In this document: positions 1 to 5,966 of the stretch, in pieces
Layout of the letters: each line of letters opens with the position of its first letter
How positions within the stretch are numbered: position 1 is the stretch's first letter
Origin: Marmoricola sp.
GTDB lineage: Bacteria; Actinomycetota; Actinomycetes; Propionibacteriales; Nocardioidaceae
Direction of reading: 5' to 3'
Assembly: GCA_030151765.1 (NCBI GenBank)
Contig: JASLCW010000362.1
Coordinates: forward strand, 1-11,988
DNA: 11,988 nt
The notes under the pieces: generated by a model
The model's database searches: none
Told to the model about the DNA's origin: nothing
The model's input: the letters and a program-made list of their open reading frames with translations, nothing else
Position numbers and translations under genes: made by a program

Positions 1-859
1 CGAGCGTGGCCTCCTCGTCGAGGTCGTCGATGTCGTCGAGGGTGATGGCCTTGCCCTGCGAGGTCAGCGGCTTGACCTCACCCAGGGCGACCGGGCGACG
101 GCCGAAGAGGATGTTGATCGGAGCCACGAAGATGTGCAGGTGCTTGGAGTGCAGCACGTCGATCAGGAAGACCAGCATGATGCCGATGTGCAGCAGCAGG
201 CCGATCCCGATCAGCCAGTTGTTGTCGGGAAGGATCTTGCCGAGACCGTAGGAGACGAAGGCGCCCTTGCCGTAGCCGTAGTGCTCGCCGTTGGTGATCG
301 CGAGGTCGTGGGCCTCGGCCGCACCGCGGAAGAGGAAGAGCGTCCAGAGGACGTTGAAGATCATGAAGAGCACGAAGTACGCGCCGCCGTTGTGCGATCC
401 GTCGAAGCGGGACTTGCGGCCGAGCTTCAGCGGCGAGGTGCGCAACCGGATGATCGTGAAGACGATGATGCCGAGCAGACACAGGACCGCGATCAGGTCC
501 TGGACGAAGCCGAGCGGCGCCCAGCTGTTCAGGATCCAGAACTTCCAGTCGACCGTGCGCGCGAACAGGGTGATGTAGGCCTCGAGGTACACCGAGCCCA
601 GGATCAGGAAGGCGTACATCACGAAGGCGTGCATGACGCCGGGGAGGGTCCACTTGAGCAGCTTCTTCTGCCCCAGGACCTCGATCACGACCCGCTTGAT
701 CGAGGCGACCAGGTTGGCTCCCACGCCCTCGAAGCGGTCGGGAGCCGGCTGCCCGTGCGAGACCACATTGAAGAGGAACAGGACGCGATGTGCCGCCATT
801 GGCAGAGCGATCGCATTGAGAACGAGTCCAATGATCAGGACCACGGTCATCGTGTTCAC
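1..859 (-). CDS. EtfD-like membrane Fe-S oxidoreductase, N-terminal membrane part (partial at window edge)
   Basis: 286 codons are visible; the C-terminus lies beyond base 1. The visible part is the N-terminal membrane module of actinobacterial (Fe-S)-binding reductases such as M. tuberculosis Rv0338c (EtfD), which is thought to pass electrons from electron-transfer flavoprotein to menaquinone during acyl-CoA oxidation. Five hydrophobic segments lie at about residues 3-23, 73-98, 115-139, 158-178 and 214-236. Histidines at 77, 224, 237, 240 and 242 lie in or next to membrane segments, as in nitrate-reductase-gamma-like heme b domains. After the last segment comes an acidic cytoplasmic linker (DDIDDLDEE, 275-283). 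The Fe-S cluster motifs expected further on are outside the window. I chose the GTG at 859 because GGGGAG sits 5 bases upstream; the ATG at 850 is the alternative. Family assignment is by recognition; the ETF partner role is from the family, not from neighbours here. Confidence 0.8.
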   Translation of the reverse strand, partial: MNTMTVVLIIGLVLNAIALPMAAHRVLFLFNVVSHGQPAPDRFEGVGANLVASIKRVVIEVLGQKKLLKWTLPGVMHAFVMYAFLILGSVYLEAYITLFARTVDWKFWILNSWAPLGFVQDLIAVLCLLGIIVFTIIRLRTSPLKLGRKSRFDGSHNGGAYFVLFMIFNVLWTLFLFRGAAEAHDLAITNGEHYGYGKGAFVSYGLGKILPDNNWLIGIGLLLHIGIMLVFLIDVLHSKHLHIFVAPINILFGRRPVALGEVKPLTSQGKAITLDDIDDLDEEATL

Positions 860-918
860 AGGTACTCCCCATCGACCCGCGTGAGAGGCCAGCGCGGGAA
901 AGTCGGCATGTCGGGCTG

Positions 919-947
919 AGACTACGGCCAAATCGCCTGCGGGTCAG
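919..947 (-). promoter_or_regulatory. Putative promoter of the EtfD-like gene, with dyad over the -35
   Basis: On the minus strand CTGACC (947-942), 17 bases, then TAGTCT (924-919) gives a -35/-10 pair with sigma-70-type spacing. Transcription would begin near 912, leaving a leader of about 50 bases before the GTG at 859. A short inverted repeat, GCGGG-TCAG-CCCGC at 939-952, overlaps the -35 hexamer and could be an operator. Seen in sequence; promoter activity is inferred. Confidence 0.4.
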
Positions 948-995
948 CCCGCGTCCCGCATGCTGTGAGCAAGGCTACTAACAGGTAGGAGGTCC

Positions 996-1025
996 CGTGG
1001 GTAGGGCGAATGCCCCCTACCCACG
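996..1025 (-). terminator. Strong hairpin downstream of the MFS-IclR-small protein genes
   Basis: Perfect 11-bp inverted repeat, CGTGGGTAGGG (996-1006) and CCCTACCCACG (1015-1025), with an 8-base loop. It starts 12 bases past the stop codon of the small helical protein gene. There is no run of T on the exit side, which is common for actinobacterial terminators. It could also shield the 3' end of the mRNA. Confidence 0.6.
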
Positions 1026-1037
1026 AAACCTCCGATT

Positions 1038-1382
1038 TCAGCTCTTCCCCGGCTTGCCGAGACCGGTCACCCTGCGGGCGAGGTTCGTCGGCACGCTCAG
1101 GGGCGCGGTCACGACGGCGAGCAGGGGTTCGATCCGGTCGACGATCGAGTCCAGTCGTGCGGACACCGCGTTGAGCGAGTCGGCTGCCTGGGCGAAGCGG
1201 TCCAGCGAGTCGTTGAACCGGCTCAGGGCCAGGTTGAAGTCGGCGAGGGCCGTGCCGAGGTCCTGTGCCGTCTGACCGATCTGCTCGACGGTCTCGTCGA
1301 CGGTCAGCAGGGTCCGTGCCCGCTTGCGGACGGTACGACGGGCCGCCGTACCCGATTCGGCGACGGGAATGTCTTCGGTCAT
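1038..1382 (-). CDS. Small hypothetical protein, mostly amphipathic helix
   Basis: 114 residues, family not recognised. After a short N-terminus and a basic patch (RRTVRKRAR, 15-23), residues 28-90 form an almost unbroken amphipathic helix with repeated hydrophobic positions (LGTALADFNLALSRFNDSL and on), resembling phasin-like or coiled-coil polypeptides. A proline-containing hydrophobic stretch (LLAVVTAPLSVPTN, 87-100) and a basic tail follow. No signal peptide or clear membrane span is visible. It begins 25 bases after the IclR stop and ends just before a strong hairpin, so it is probably the last gene of that transcript. I chose the ATG at 1382 because no better start lies upstream; the ribosome binding site is poor (CCGGAG about 18 bases away). 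Codon use and amino-acid pattern support real coding; function is unknown. Confidence 0.65.
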   Translation of the reverse strand: MTEDIPVAESGTAARRTVRKRARTLLTVDETVEQIGQTAQDLGTALADFNLALSRFNDSLDRFAQAADSLNAVSARLDSIVDRIEPLLAVVTAPLSVPTNLARRVTGLGKPGKS

Positions 1383-1407
1383 GAGGTGCAGTCTGACGGA
1401 CTCCGGC

Positions 1408-2163
1408 TCAATGGTGCCCGCCGAGCCGACGGCCGAGAAGGCCGGCGGCGCGGATGACGGCCCGGGCGATCCCCGGCTCGTCGATGGTGGCATTGCCGGC
1501 GTAGGTCACGGCGATCGCGGCCAGCGGCAGGTCGTTGTGGTCGAGTACCGGGGCCGCCACCGACGAGAAGCCCGCCGTCACGGTGCCCTCCTCGCGTGCG
1601 AAGCCGTCGGCACGGGTGCGCACCAGCATCGAGCGCAGCGAACTCAGCGATGTGGGGCCGCCGCCGTGACGCTGTACGAAGGCGTCCTTGTCCGGGAAGA
1701 GCGCGCGCACCTGCGCCGCCGGCAACGCGGCCAGCATCGCGAGTCCGCTCGCGGTCAGCTGTGCCGGCAGCCGGACGCCGACATCGGTCACCAGAGGCGG
1801 TCGACCGGGCGCGCGCTCCTCGAGGACGTAGAGCACGTCGCGGCCGTGCATCACGGCCAGGTGCGCCGACTGACCGAGGTCGTCGACCAGGCTCGCGAGC
1901 GGCCGGCGGGCGAGGCGCTGCAGGGGCCCTTGGCGCGAGAAGCCCTGACCGACCTCGTACGCCGAAACCCCCAGCCCGTAACGGCTGTCGTCGGGGAGAT
2001 GGACGACGAAGCCTTCGTCCATCATCGCGTTGATCAGGTGGTACGCCGTCGAGCGCGGCATGCCGATCGCCTTGGCGATCCGGTCGAGCGCGACCGGTTC
2101 CGGTTGTGAGGCAAGGAACTTCAACACCTGAAGGGTGCGCGTCGCCGCCGGTACCTGGCCCAC
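1408..2163 (-). CDS. IclR-family transcriptional regulator
   Basis: 251 residues, the usual IclR length. The N-terminal winged helix-turn-helix covers about residues 6-68 (TRTLQVLKFLASQPEPVALDR, then IAKAIGMPRSTAYHLINAM as the helix-turn-helix, and a wing ending DDSRYGLG). The C-terminal GAF-like effector domain covers about 80-245, with the family's EGTVTAGFSSVAAPVLD and later NATIDEPGIARAV stretches. IclR proteins bind as dimers or tetramers and often control catabolic or transport genes in response to a carboxylic or aromatic acid. The gene lies 9 bases after the MFS transporter stop on the same strand, so it most likely controls that transporter. The start is GTG at 2163; no good Shine-Dalgarno sequence sits at normal spacing, so translation may be coupled to the upstream gene. 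The ligand cannot be told from sequence. Confidence 0.92.
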   Translation of the reverse strand: MGQVPAATRTLQVLKFLASQPEPVALDRIAKAIGMPRSTAYHLINAMMDEGFVVHLPDDSRYGLGVSAYEVGQGFSRQGPLQRLARRPLASLVDDLGQSAHLAVMHGRDVLYVLEERAPGRPPLVTDVGVRLPAQLTASGLAMLAALPAAQVRALFPDKDAFVQRHGGGPTSLSSLRSMLVRTRADGFAREEGTVTAGFSSVAAPVLDHNDLPLAAIAVTYAGNATIDEPGIARAVIRAAGLLGRRLGGHH

Positions 2164-2172
2164 GCCGCAACG

Positions 2173-3339
2173 CTAGCGCCTGCGCTCCTCCCTGACCGGC
2201 ACGAGCGGCGCCGCGATGACCGGGAAGATCGCCGCCAGTCCGAAGACGACGGCGTACGACGTGTCCGCGATCGCGAGGCCTGCGATCGGCGGGACCGCCG
2301 AGGCGGTGAGGAATTGCGCGGTGTTCTGGATGCCGAGCGCGCGGCCCGACCAGTGCGCGCCGGCGCGTTCGGCGACTGCGGTGAAGGCGAGGCCGTTGTC
2401 GGCGACGGTCACGGCCGTGGCGGCGACCATGACCACGACCGCTATCGACCACTGATCGGTCAGGCCGAGCAGGGCCATGGCGACGGCCGCGGCGATGGCC
2501 ACCCAGCGCAGCGGGCGCATTCGGGAGCCGACCATGTCGGAGAGTTGCCCGACCGCGATCCGGCCCAGGGCGCCGACGATCTGGGCCGCCGCGACGACCG
2601 TGCCGGCGATGCCGGGATTCCAGCCGCGCTCGCCGGTCAGCCACACGAGGGCGAAGGTCCAGACCAGGAATTGCGGCACGACCAGTAGCACGGACACTCC
2701 GTGGACGCGCCACAGGAAGCTGTCACCGACGTACGGATTGGGGGCGCCGCCGTCGGGGTGCGGCGTCCGTGGCGGATCGATGACGACGACGGCCACCAGG
2801 AGGAGGGCCAGTGCGGCCGCCGCTGCCGGGAACCACAGGGCGGCGGCGATGCCGTGGTGGGAGGCGACGACGGCGATCGTCACGGCAGCGACCCCGACGC
2901 CGACCGGTTGTGCCATCTGGCGGATGCCCATCGCCAGCCCGCGCCGGTGCGGCGGGAACCAGCCGACGACCACGCGGCCGCTGGACACGTTGGTGCTCGC
3001 CGCCGAGGCGCCCGCGAGGAAGAGCGCGCAGCCGAGCAGCCAGTCGTTGTCACTCAATGCGGCGAGGGCGGTGAAGGCGGCGGTGCCGGTCAGGCCGGTG
3101 AGCAGGACGAAGCGTTCGCCGCGTCGGTCGACGACCGCTCCCCACGCGATCAGGGTGGTCATCACGCCGATCGTGGGAGTCGCCGCGATCACGCCGGCCT
3201 CGGCGAGGCTCATCCCCTGGCGTTGATGCAGCGCCGGGATCAGGAAGGCTGGTCCGTGTGCGGTGATCGCGGACGCCGCCTGAGCCAGGAAGCTGGTGAC
3301 CAGGATCGCCCAGCGCCGCGCCGTCCCGATCGTTTCCAC
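2173..3339 (-). CDS. MFS transporter (12 membrane segments)
   Basis: 388 residues with about twelve hydrophobic segments in two halves. The MFS motif A between segments 2 and 3 is visible as GAVVDRRGER (67-76), and a second loop of similar kind, GQLSDMVGSR, sits in the C-terminal half. No signal peptide is needed. Transporters of this shape import or export small organic molecules using the proton gradient; pairing with an IclR regulator suggests uptake of an organic acid, which is inference. The start is GTG at 3339: an ATG overlapping it is out of frame. No clear ribosome binding site is present. The gene is first in a minus-strand set with IclR and the small helical protein. Its 5' region (3340-3512) is unusually rich in dyads and alternative hairpins. 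Confidence 0.9.
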   Translation of the reverse strand: METIGTARRWAILVTSFLAQAASAITAHGPAFLIPALHQRQGMSLAEAGVIAATPTIGVMTTLIAWGAVVDRRGERFVLLTGLTGTAAFTALAALSDNDWLLGCALFLAGASAASTNVSSGRVVVGWFPPHRRGLAMGIRQMAQPVGVGVAAVTIAVVASHHGIAAALWFPAAAAALALLLVAVVVIDPPRTPHPDGGAPNPYVGDSFLWRVHGVSVLLVVPQFLVWTFALVWLTGERGWNPGIAGTVVAAAQIVGALGRIAVGQLSDMVGSRMRPLRWVAIAAAVAMALLGLTDQWSIAVVVMVAATAVTVADNGLAFTAVAERAGAHWSGRALGIQNTAQFLTASAVPPIAGLAIADTSYAVVFGLAAIFPVIAAPLVPVREERRR

Positions 3340-3367
3340 ATCGGAAGTGTGTCAGCGATTCTTCTCA

Positions 3368-3384
3368 ATCTCGAATTAAGAGAT
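3368..3384. promoter_or_regulatory. Dyad upstream of the MFS gene, candidate IclR operator
   Basis: ATCTC-GAATTAA-GAGAT, a perfect 5-bp inverted repeat with an AT-rich 7-base centre, lies about 30-45 bases upstream of the MFS start codon. The hexamer TCTCAA occurs twice nearby (3363-3368, 3391-3396). The position suits an operator, most simply for the IclR protein of the same operon. Protein binding is inferred. Confidence 0.4.
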
Positions 3385-3400
3385 GATCCGTCTCAAATTA

Positions 3401-3440
3401 CGGGAAGCCCGGTTTCCCGTGTTCACATGGGAAACCGGGA
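3401..3440 (-). terminator. Overlapping hairpins after DUF5997 / in front of the MFS gene
   Basis: A perfect 11-bp stem, CCCGGTTTCCC (3408-3418) with GGGAAACCGGG (3429-3439) and a 10-base loop, is the strongest structure here and could end the DUF5997 transcript. An alternative stem, CGGGAA (3401-3406) with TTCCCG (3414-3419), uses some of the same bases, so the two cannot form together. No T run follows. It could instead act as a leader structure of the MFS mRNA. Confidence 0.5.
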
Positions 3441-3503
3441 CCTCACATGTGATGCATCGTGTGTGAAGCCCCGGTCTGGATGGATCACATGGGAAACCTG
3501 GGA
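3423..3503. repeat. Two direct copies of TCACATGGGAAACC(T)GGGA flanking a TCACATGTGA palindrome
   Basis: The 18-base unit TCACATGGGAAACCGGGA at 3423-3440 recurs with one inserted T at 3485-3503. Between them lies the perfect 10-bp palindrome TCACATGTGA (3443-3452), so TCACATG occurs at 3423, 3443 and 3485. GATGCATC (3451-3458) is a further palindrome. The arrangement suggests several protein-binding sites or RNA elements rather than coding sequence. Confidence 0.6.
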
Positions 3504-3512
3504 TCGGCGGGA

Positions 3513-3872
3513 TCAGTCCCGGTTCTTGAGCCGGGCATTCTCCGCGCGTACGGCGGCCTGCCTCTCGCGCTCGGCCTCGAGCCAGGGCGGCATCTCGTCG
3601 AGCAGCGCCTTGATCTCCGCGGTGGACATCGAGTCGGAGACGCCGGCCCGGGCCAGCCCGGAGTTGGAGATGCCCAGCTTGCGGGCCACCTCGGGGCGTG
3701 GGTGGGGGCCGTCGCGGCGGAGGTCGACGAGCCAGGCCGGCGGATCCGACTGGAGCCGGGCGAACTCGGCACGGGTGACGGCCGAGTCGCGGAACTCCGG
3801 CGGGGTGGCGGGCAGGTGGATGCCCAGCTTCTTGGCGGCGGTCGCCGGCTTCATCGTCTGCGCGCTGGTCAT
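3513..3872 (-). CDS. DUF5997 family protein
   Basis: 119 residues, matching the short actinobacterial DUF5997 family by overall pattern: an N-terminal TMKPATAAKKLGIHLPATP segment, then DPPAWLVDLRRDGPHPRPEVA, a helix-turn-helix-like stretch (ARKLGISNSGLARAGV, about 63-78) and a charged C-terminal helix. Function is unknown. The central stretch could bind DNA, but this is not established. The gene is divergent from a LysR-like protein with only 44 bases between start codons, an association I recall for this family. The ATG at 3872 has no ribosome binding site but is preceded by TAGGCT six bases away, so the mRNA is probably leaderless. A 7-bp dyad (3864-3881) covers the start codon and part of that -10 box, suggesting tight control. 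Confidence 0.85.
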   Translation of the reverse strand: MTSAQTMKPATAAKKLGIHLPATPPEFRDSAVTRAEFARLQSDPPAWLVDLRRDGPHPRPEVARKLGISNSGLARAGVSDSMSTAEIKALLDEMPPWLEAERERQAAVRAENARLKNRD

Positions 3873-3909
3873 GTGACCAGCCTAGGGCCGCCGCGGCATC
3901 TCCTAGTGT
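3864..3909. promoter_or_regulatory. Divergent leaderless promoters with a dyad over the DUF5997 start
   Basis: Minus strand: TAGGCT (3884-3879) ends 6 bases before the DUF5997 ATG. Plus strand: TAGTGT (3904-3909) ends 7 bases before the LysR-like ATG at 3917. Both fit TAnnnT -10 boxes placed so that transcription starts at or next to the start codon. The inverted repeat GCTGGTC-ATGT-GACCAGC (3864-3881) spans the DUF5997 start codon and overlaps its -10, a natural place for a repressor. No clear -35 was found on either side. Confidence 0.5.
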
Positions 3910-3916
3910 GTGCCGC

Positions 3917-4504
3917 ATGACCTCGGCCTTCCGGATCGGCTTCGTTCCCGGCGTCACGCTCGGCAAGTGGCTGCGGGTCTGGAACGAGCGGATGCCTAGG
4001 GAGCCACTAGAGACCTCGCTCGTGGCGGAGGACGAAGTCGAGGCAGCGCTGCGGAAGGGTGAGGTCGACATGTGCTTCGTCCGCCTGCCGGTCGATCGGG
4101 AGGGCATGCACCTGATTCCGCTGTACACCGAGGTCCCCGTCGTCGTGCTCCCCAGGGAACATGTCCTGACCGTGCTCGACGAACTGACCTCGGCCGACCT
4201 GGCCGACGAGCTGATGCTCGAGATCTCGCCGGAACTCTCGGCCAGGCAGGCGATCGAGACCGTCGCCGCCGGCACCGGGGTGGTCACGGTTCCCATGTCC
4301 GTCGCGCGACTTCACCACCGCAAGGACGTCGTCAACCGTCCGGTGACGGACCTCTCCGAGACCGAGATCGGCCTGGCCTGGCTGAAGGAGTACGACGACC
4401 CGCGCGTGGAGACCTTCATCGGCGTGGTGCGCGGCAGGACCGCCCGGAGCTCGCGGGGCGATGCGCCGCCGGAGCAGGCCCGCAAACGCCGGAAGCGTCG
4501 CTGA
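3917..4504 (+). CDS. LysR-like substrate-binding-domain protein lacking the DNA-binding domain
   Basis: 195 residues, about two thirds of a normal LysR regulator (about 300). The usual N-terminal winged helix is absent: the protein begins directly with FRIGFVPGVTLGKWLRVWNE, the start of the LysR effector-binding fold. The pattern continues with VDMCFVRLPVDREGMHLIPLY, VVVLPREHV and TGVVTVPMSVARL, typical of the periplasmic-binding-protein-like domain. It ends in a strongly basic tail (ARKRRKRR). I chose the ATG at 3917 over the in-frame GTG at 3908 because a TAGTGT -10 box overlaps that GTG. It is divergent from DUF5997 and probably works with it, perhaps as a ligand-sensing partner. Nothing upstream encodes a missing HTH in any frame that I can see, so it looks like a true short form, not a frameshift. 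Confidence 0.85.
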   Translation: MTSAFRIGFVPGVTLGKWLRVWNERMPREPLETSLVAEDEVEAALRKGEVDMCFVRLPVDREGMHLIPLYTEVPVVVLPREHVLTVLDELTSADLADELMLEISPELSARQAIETVAAGTGVVTVPMSVARLHHRKDVVNRPVTDLSETEIGLAWLKEYDDPRVETFIGVVRGRTARSSRGDAPPEQARKRRKRR

Positions 4505-4514
4505 CCTCCTTGCG

Positions 4515-5090
4515 TCAGGCGGTGGTCGCCGCGTCGTTCCGTCGTGCGTGACGGAGGCCGAGCCCGCCGAGGAGCAGGAGGAGAAGCGCCCCTGCGTAGG
4601 CGGCGATCGCTGCGTATCCGGCAATGGTGCCGATCGTGGCGAAGGCGTAGCCGTAGAGAAGCAGGCCGCGCAGGGTCTCGCCCATGAAGAGGGTCTGCCT
4701 GGTCGCGCTCAACTGCTGGCACTCCGCCGTTGCCGCGGTGGCAGCCGCCGAGCACTTCTGGAGGTAGTCGCCGCTGATCTCCGAATAGGTCTTGCCGCCG
4801 GCCGCCTCCCGTAGGTGGGCCGCGATGAAATGGTCGGCATAGGCCCGGGCCTGTGGCCCGTCGGTGAGTTGCTGGCCGGCGTACCCGGACAGGGCATCGC
4901 GATCAGCCTTCGGGAGTGCGGCCAGCCCCGTGGACGCCGTCGGCATCACGATCTGCTGGGCGGCGAGCTGATCGTGCACCTGGCCGCCGACGAAGTTGCT
5001 GGCCCAGGTCAGCAGCCCGGCCGCGACGAGCAGGACGGCGGCCAGGACCAGGCCCGTCCAGGAGATCAATCGGTCCATCAGGCGGCGCAT
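4515..5090 (-). CDS. Small membrane protein of a type sometimes named 'aromatic ring-opening dioxygenase LigA'
   Basis: 191 residues. One membrane segment near the N-terminus (about 13-34, LVLAAVLLVAAGLLTWASNF), then an extracytoplasmic domain (about 35-133) containing QLAAQQIVMPTAS and AGGKTYSEIS, then two membrane segments (about 140-180) and a short basic tail. Proteins with this layout and the QIVMP-like motif are widespread in actinobacteria. As I recall, many carry the label LigA in databases, but there is no dioxygenase metal-binding motif here, so the label should not be trusted. The two cysteines (C113 and C123) could form a disulfide. The ATG at 5090 is supported by GAGGAA 7 bases upstream; a reading frame continuing upstream to 5228 is non-family sequence. 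The gene is convergent with the LysR-like gene, 10 bases apart. True function unknown. Confidence 0.8.
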   Translation of the reverse strand: MRRLMDRLISWTGLVLAAVLLVAAGLLTWASNFVGGQVHDQLAAQQIVMPTASTGLAALPKADRDALSGYAGQQLTDGPQARAYADHFIAAHLREAAGGKTYSEISGDYLQKCSAAATAATAECQQLSATRQTLFMGETLRGLLLYGYAFATIGTIAGYAAIAAYAGALLLLLLGGLGLRHARRNDAATTA

Positions 5091-5212
5091 CTCGGCTTCC
5101 TCTCTCAGGGTGGGCCGTCGTTCGCGGCCGTAGGTCGAGCCTGCGGCCCGATGCCGCGTGATCCCTAGGGGAAGAGGTCGGTGAGTGGTGTGCCGGGAGT
5201 CCCCGGATCTCC

Positions 5213-5226
5213 GGGTCATTGGTCCC
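5213..5226. promoter_or_regulatory. DevR (DosR)-box-like palindrome upstream of the response regulator
   Basis: GGGTC-ATTG-GTCCC matches the DosR core GGGAC-N4-GTCCC at 9 of 10 fixed positions. It is centred about 64 bases upstream of the response regulator ATG, within the 193-base divergent gap. Two small overlapping dyads, CCGGG-AGTC-CCCGG (5193-5206) and CCCGG-ATCT-CCGGG (5202-5215), lie beside it. Binding is inferred from the match and from the nearby DevR-type regulator. Confidence 0.5.
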
Positions 5227-5271
5227 ATGCGGATCTCGCGCGGATCCCACCCGGCTATGTCGAGGGCGTGC

Positions 5272-5277
5272 TAGGAA
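5272..5277 (+). promoter_or_regulatory. -10-like box of the response regulator gene (leaderless)
   Basis: TAGGAA ends 6 bases before the ATG at 5284, the same geometry as TAGGCT in front of DUF5997 and the antiporter. No ribosome binding site lies between it and the start. The last base departs from TAnnnT, so the match is weaker than at the other genes. Confidence 0.35.
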
Positions 5278-5283
5278 ATAGCC

Positions 5284-5934
5284 ATGCCGACCGACTCGCC
5301 GACCCGCGTCTACCTGCTCGACGACCACGAGGTGGTGCGCCAGGGCATCCGCGCGCTGCTCGAGGCCGCGGGTGACATCGAGGTGGTGGGGGAGTCGGGA
5401 CTCGCCGCCGATGCGACGGCGCAGATCCCGGCGCTTCGTCCTCATGTGGCGGTGCTCGACGCACGGTTGCCCGACGGTTCCGGCATCGAGGTGTGCCGCA
5501 GTGTCCGGGCGACCGACCCGACGATCCGCGCGCTGATCCTCACCTCGTACGACGACGACGAAGCGCTCTTCACCGCGATCATGGCGGGCGCCTCGGGCTA
5601 TGTGCTCAAGGAGATCGCCGGCCAGGACCTGGTGGGCGCGATCCGTCAGGTGGCCGCGGGCAATTCGCTCATCGACCCGAGCCTGACCTCGCGGGTGCTC
5701 GCCCGGCTGCGTGACGGCGCCGGCCCGACGACCGCTCCGGAGCTCGCCCATCTGACGGACCAGGAGCGGGCCATCCTCACGCACATCGCCGAGGGGCTCA
5801 CCAACCGGCAGATCGCCGAACAGATGTACCTGGCGGAGAAGACGATCAAGAACTATGTCTCGACGATCCTGGCCAAGCTGGGTCTGCAGAGCCGGACGCA
5901 GGCCGCCGTACTGGCCTCGAAGCTGCTGTCCTGA
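5284..5934 (+). CDS. devR: DevR/DosR-like NarL-family response regulator
   Basis: 216 residues. The receiver domain (about 8-125) has acidic residues D13 and D14, phospho-acceptor D59 in VLDARLPDGSG, T87 in LILTSY and K109 in GYVLKE. The C-terminal LuxR-type helix-turn-helix (about 155-212) reads LTDQERAILTHIAEGLTNR and then AEKTIKNYVSTILAKLG. Length, the LPDG loop, LTSY and the AEKT-KNYVS recognition helix closely resemble mycobacterial DevR (DosR), including the Lys and Asn residues that contact DNA in that protein. It should be phosphorylated by the DevS-like kinase encoded convergently 13 bases away and activate genes with GGGAC-N4-GTCCC boxes. One such box lies upstream of this gene, so it may autoregulate. 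The start is ATG at 5284, probably leaderless. Calling it the functional DevR counterpart is inference. Confidence 0.9.
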   Translation: MPTDSPTRVYLLDDHEVVRQGIRALLEAAGDIEVVGESGLAADATAQIPALRPHVAVLDARLPDGSGIEVCRSVRATDPTIRALILTSYDDDEALFTAIMAGASGYVLKEIAGQDLVGAIRQVAAGNSLIDPSLTSRVLARLRDGAGPTTAPELAHLTDQERAILTHIAEGLTNRQIAEQMYLAEKTIKNYVSTILAKLGLQSRTQAAVLASKLLS

Positions 5935-5936
5935 AG

Positions 5937-5966
5937 TCCGCTCGGCCTCAGTCGTCGCCGAGCGGA
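5937..5966. terminator. Bidirectional terminator between the convergent regulator and kinase genes
   Basis: Perfect 10-bp inverted repeat, TCCGCTCGGC (5937-5946) and GCCGAGCGGA (5957-5966), with a 10-base loop. It lies just after the response regulator stop (5934) and includes the last codons and stop of the kinase, so it can serve both transcripts. No T run. Confidence 0.6.

Noticed and set aside
997..1275. Plus-strand GTG reading frame preceded by AGGAGGT.
   Set aside because: The ribosome-site-like sequence is inside the hairpin region, and the frame is antisense to the small helical protein with no family-like pattern.
1379..2713. 444-residue minus-strand frame over the IclR and MFS genes.
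   Set aside because: Arg/Gly/Pro-rich frame-shifted reading of two well identified genes.
3917..4504. A frameshifted or truncated LysR gene (pseudogene).
   Set aside because: The upstream 44 bases lead straight into the divergent gene with promoter-like boxes, and no HTH remnant is visible, so the short form looks genuine.
4501..4518. CTGAC-N8-GTCAG between the convergent LysR-like and membrane protein genes as a terminator.
   Set aside because: Arms of only 5 bp, no T run, overlapping both stop codons; too weak to call.
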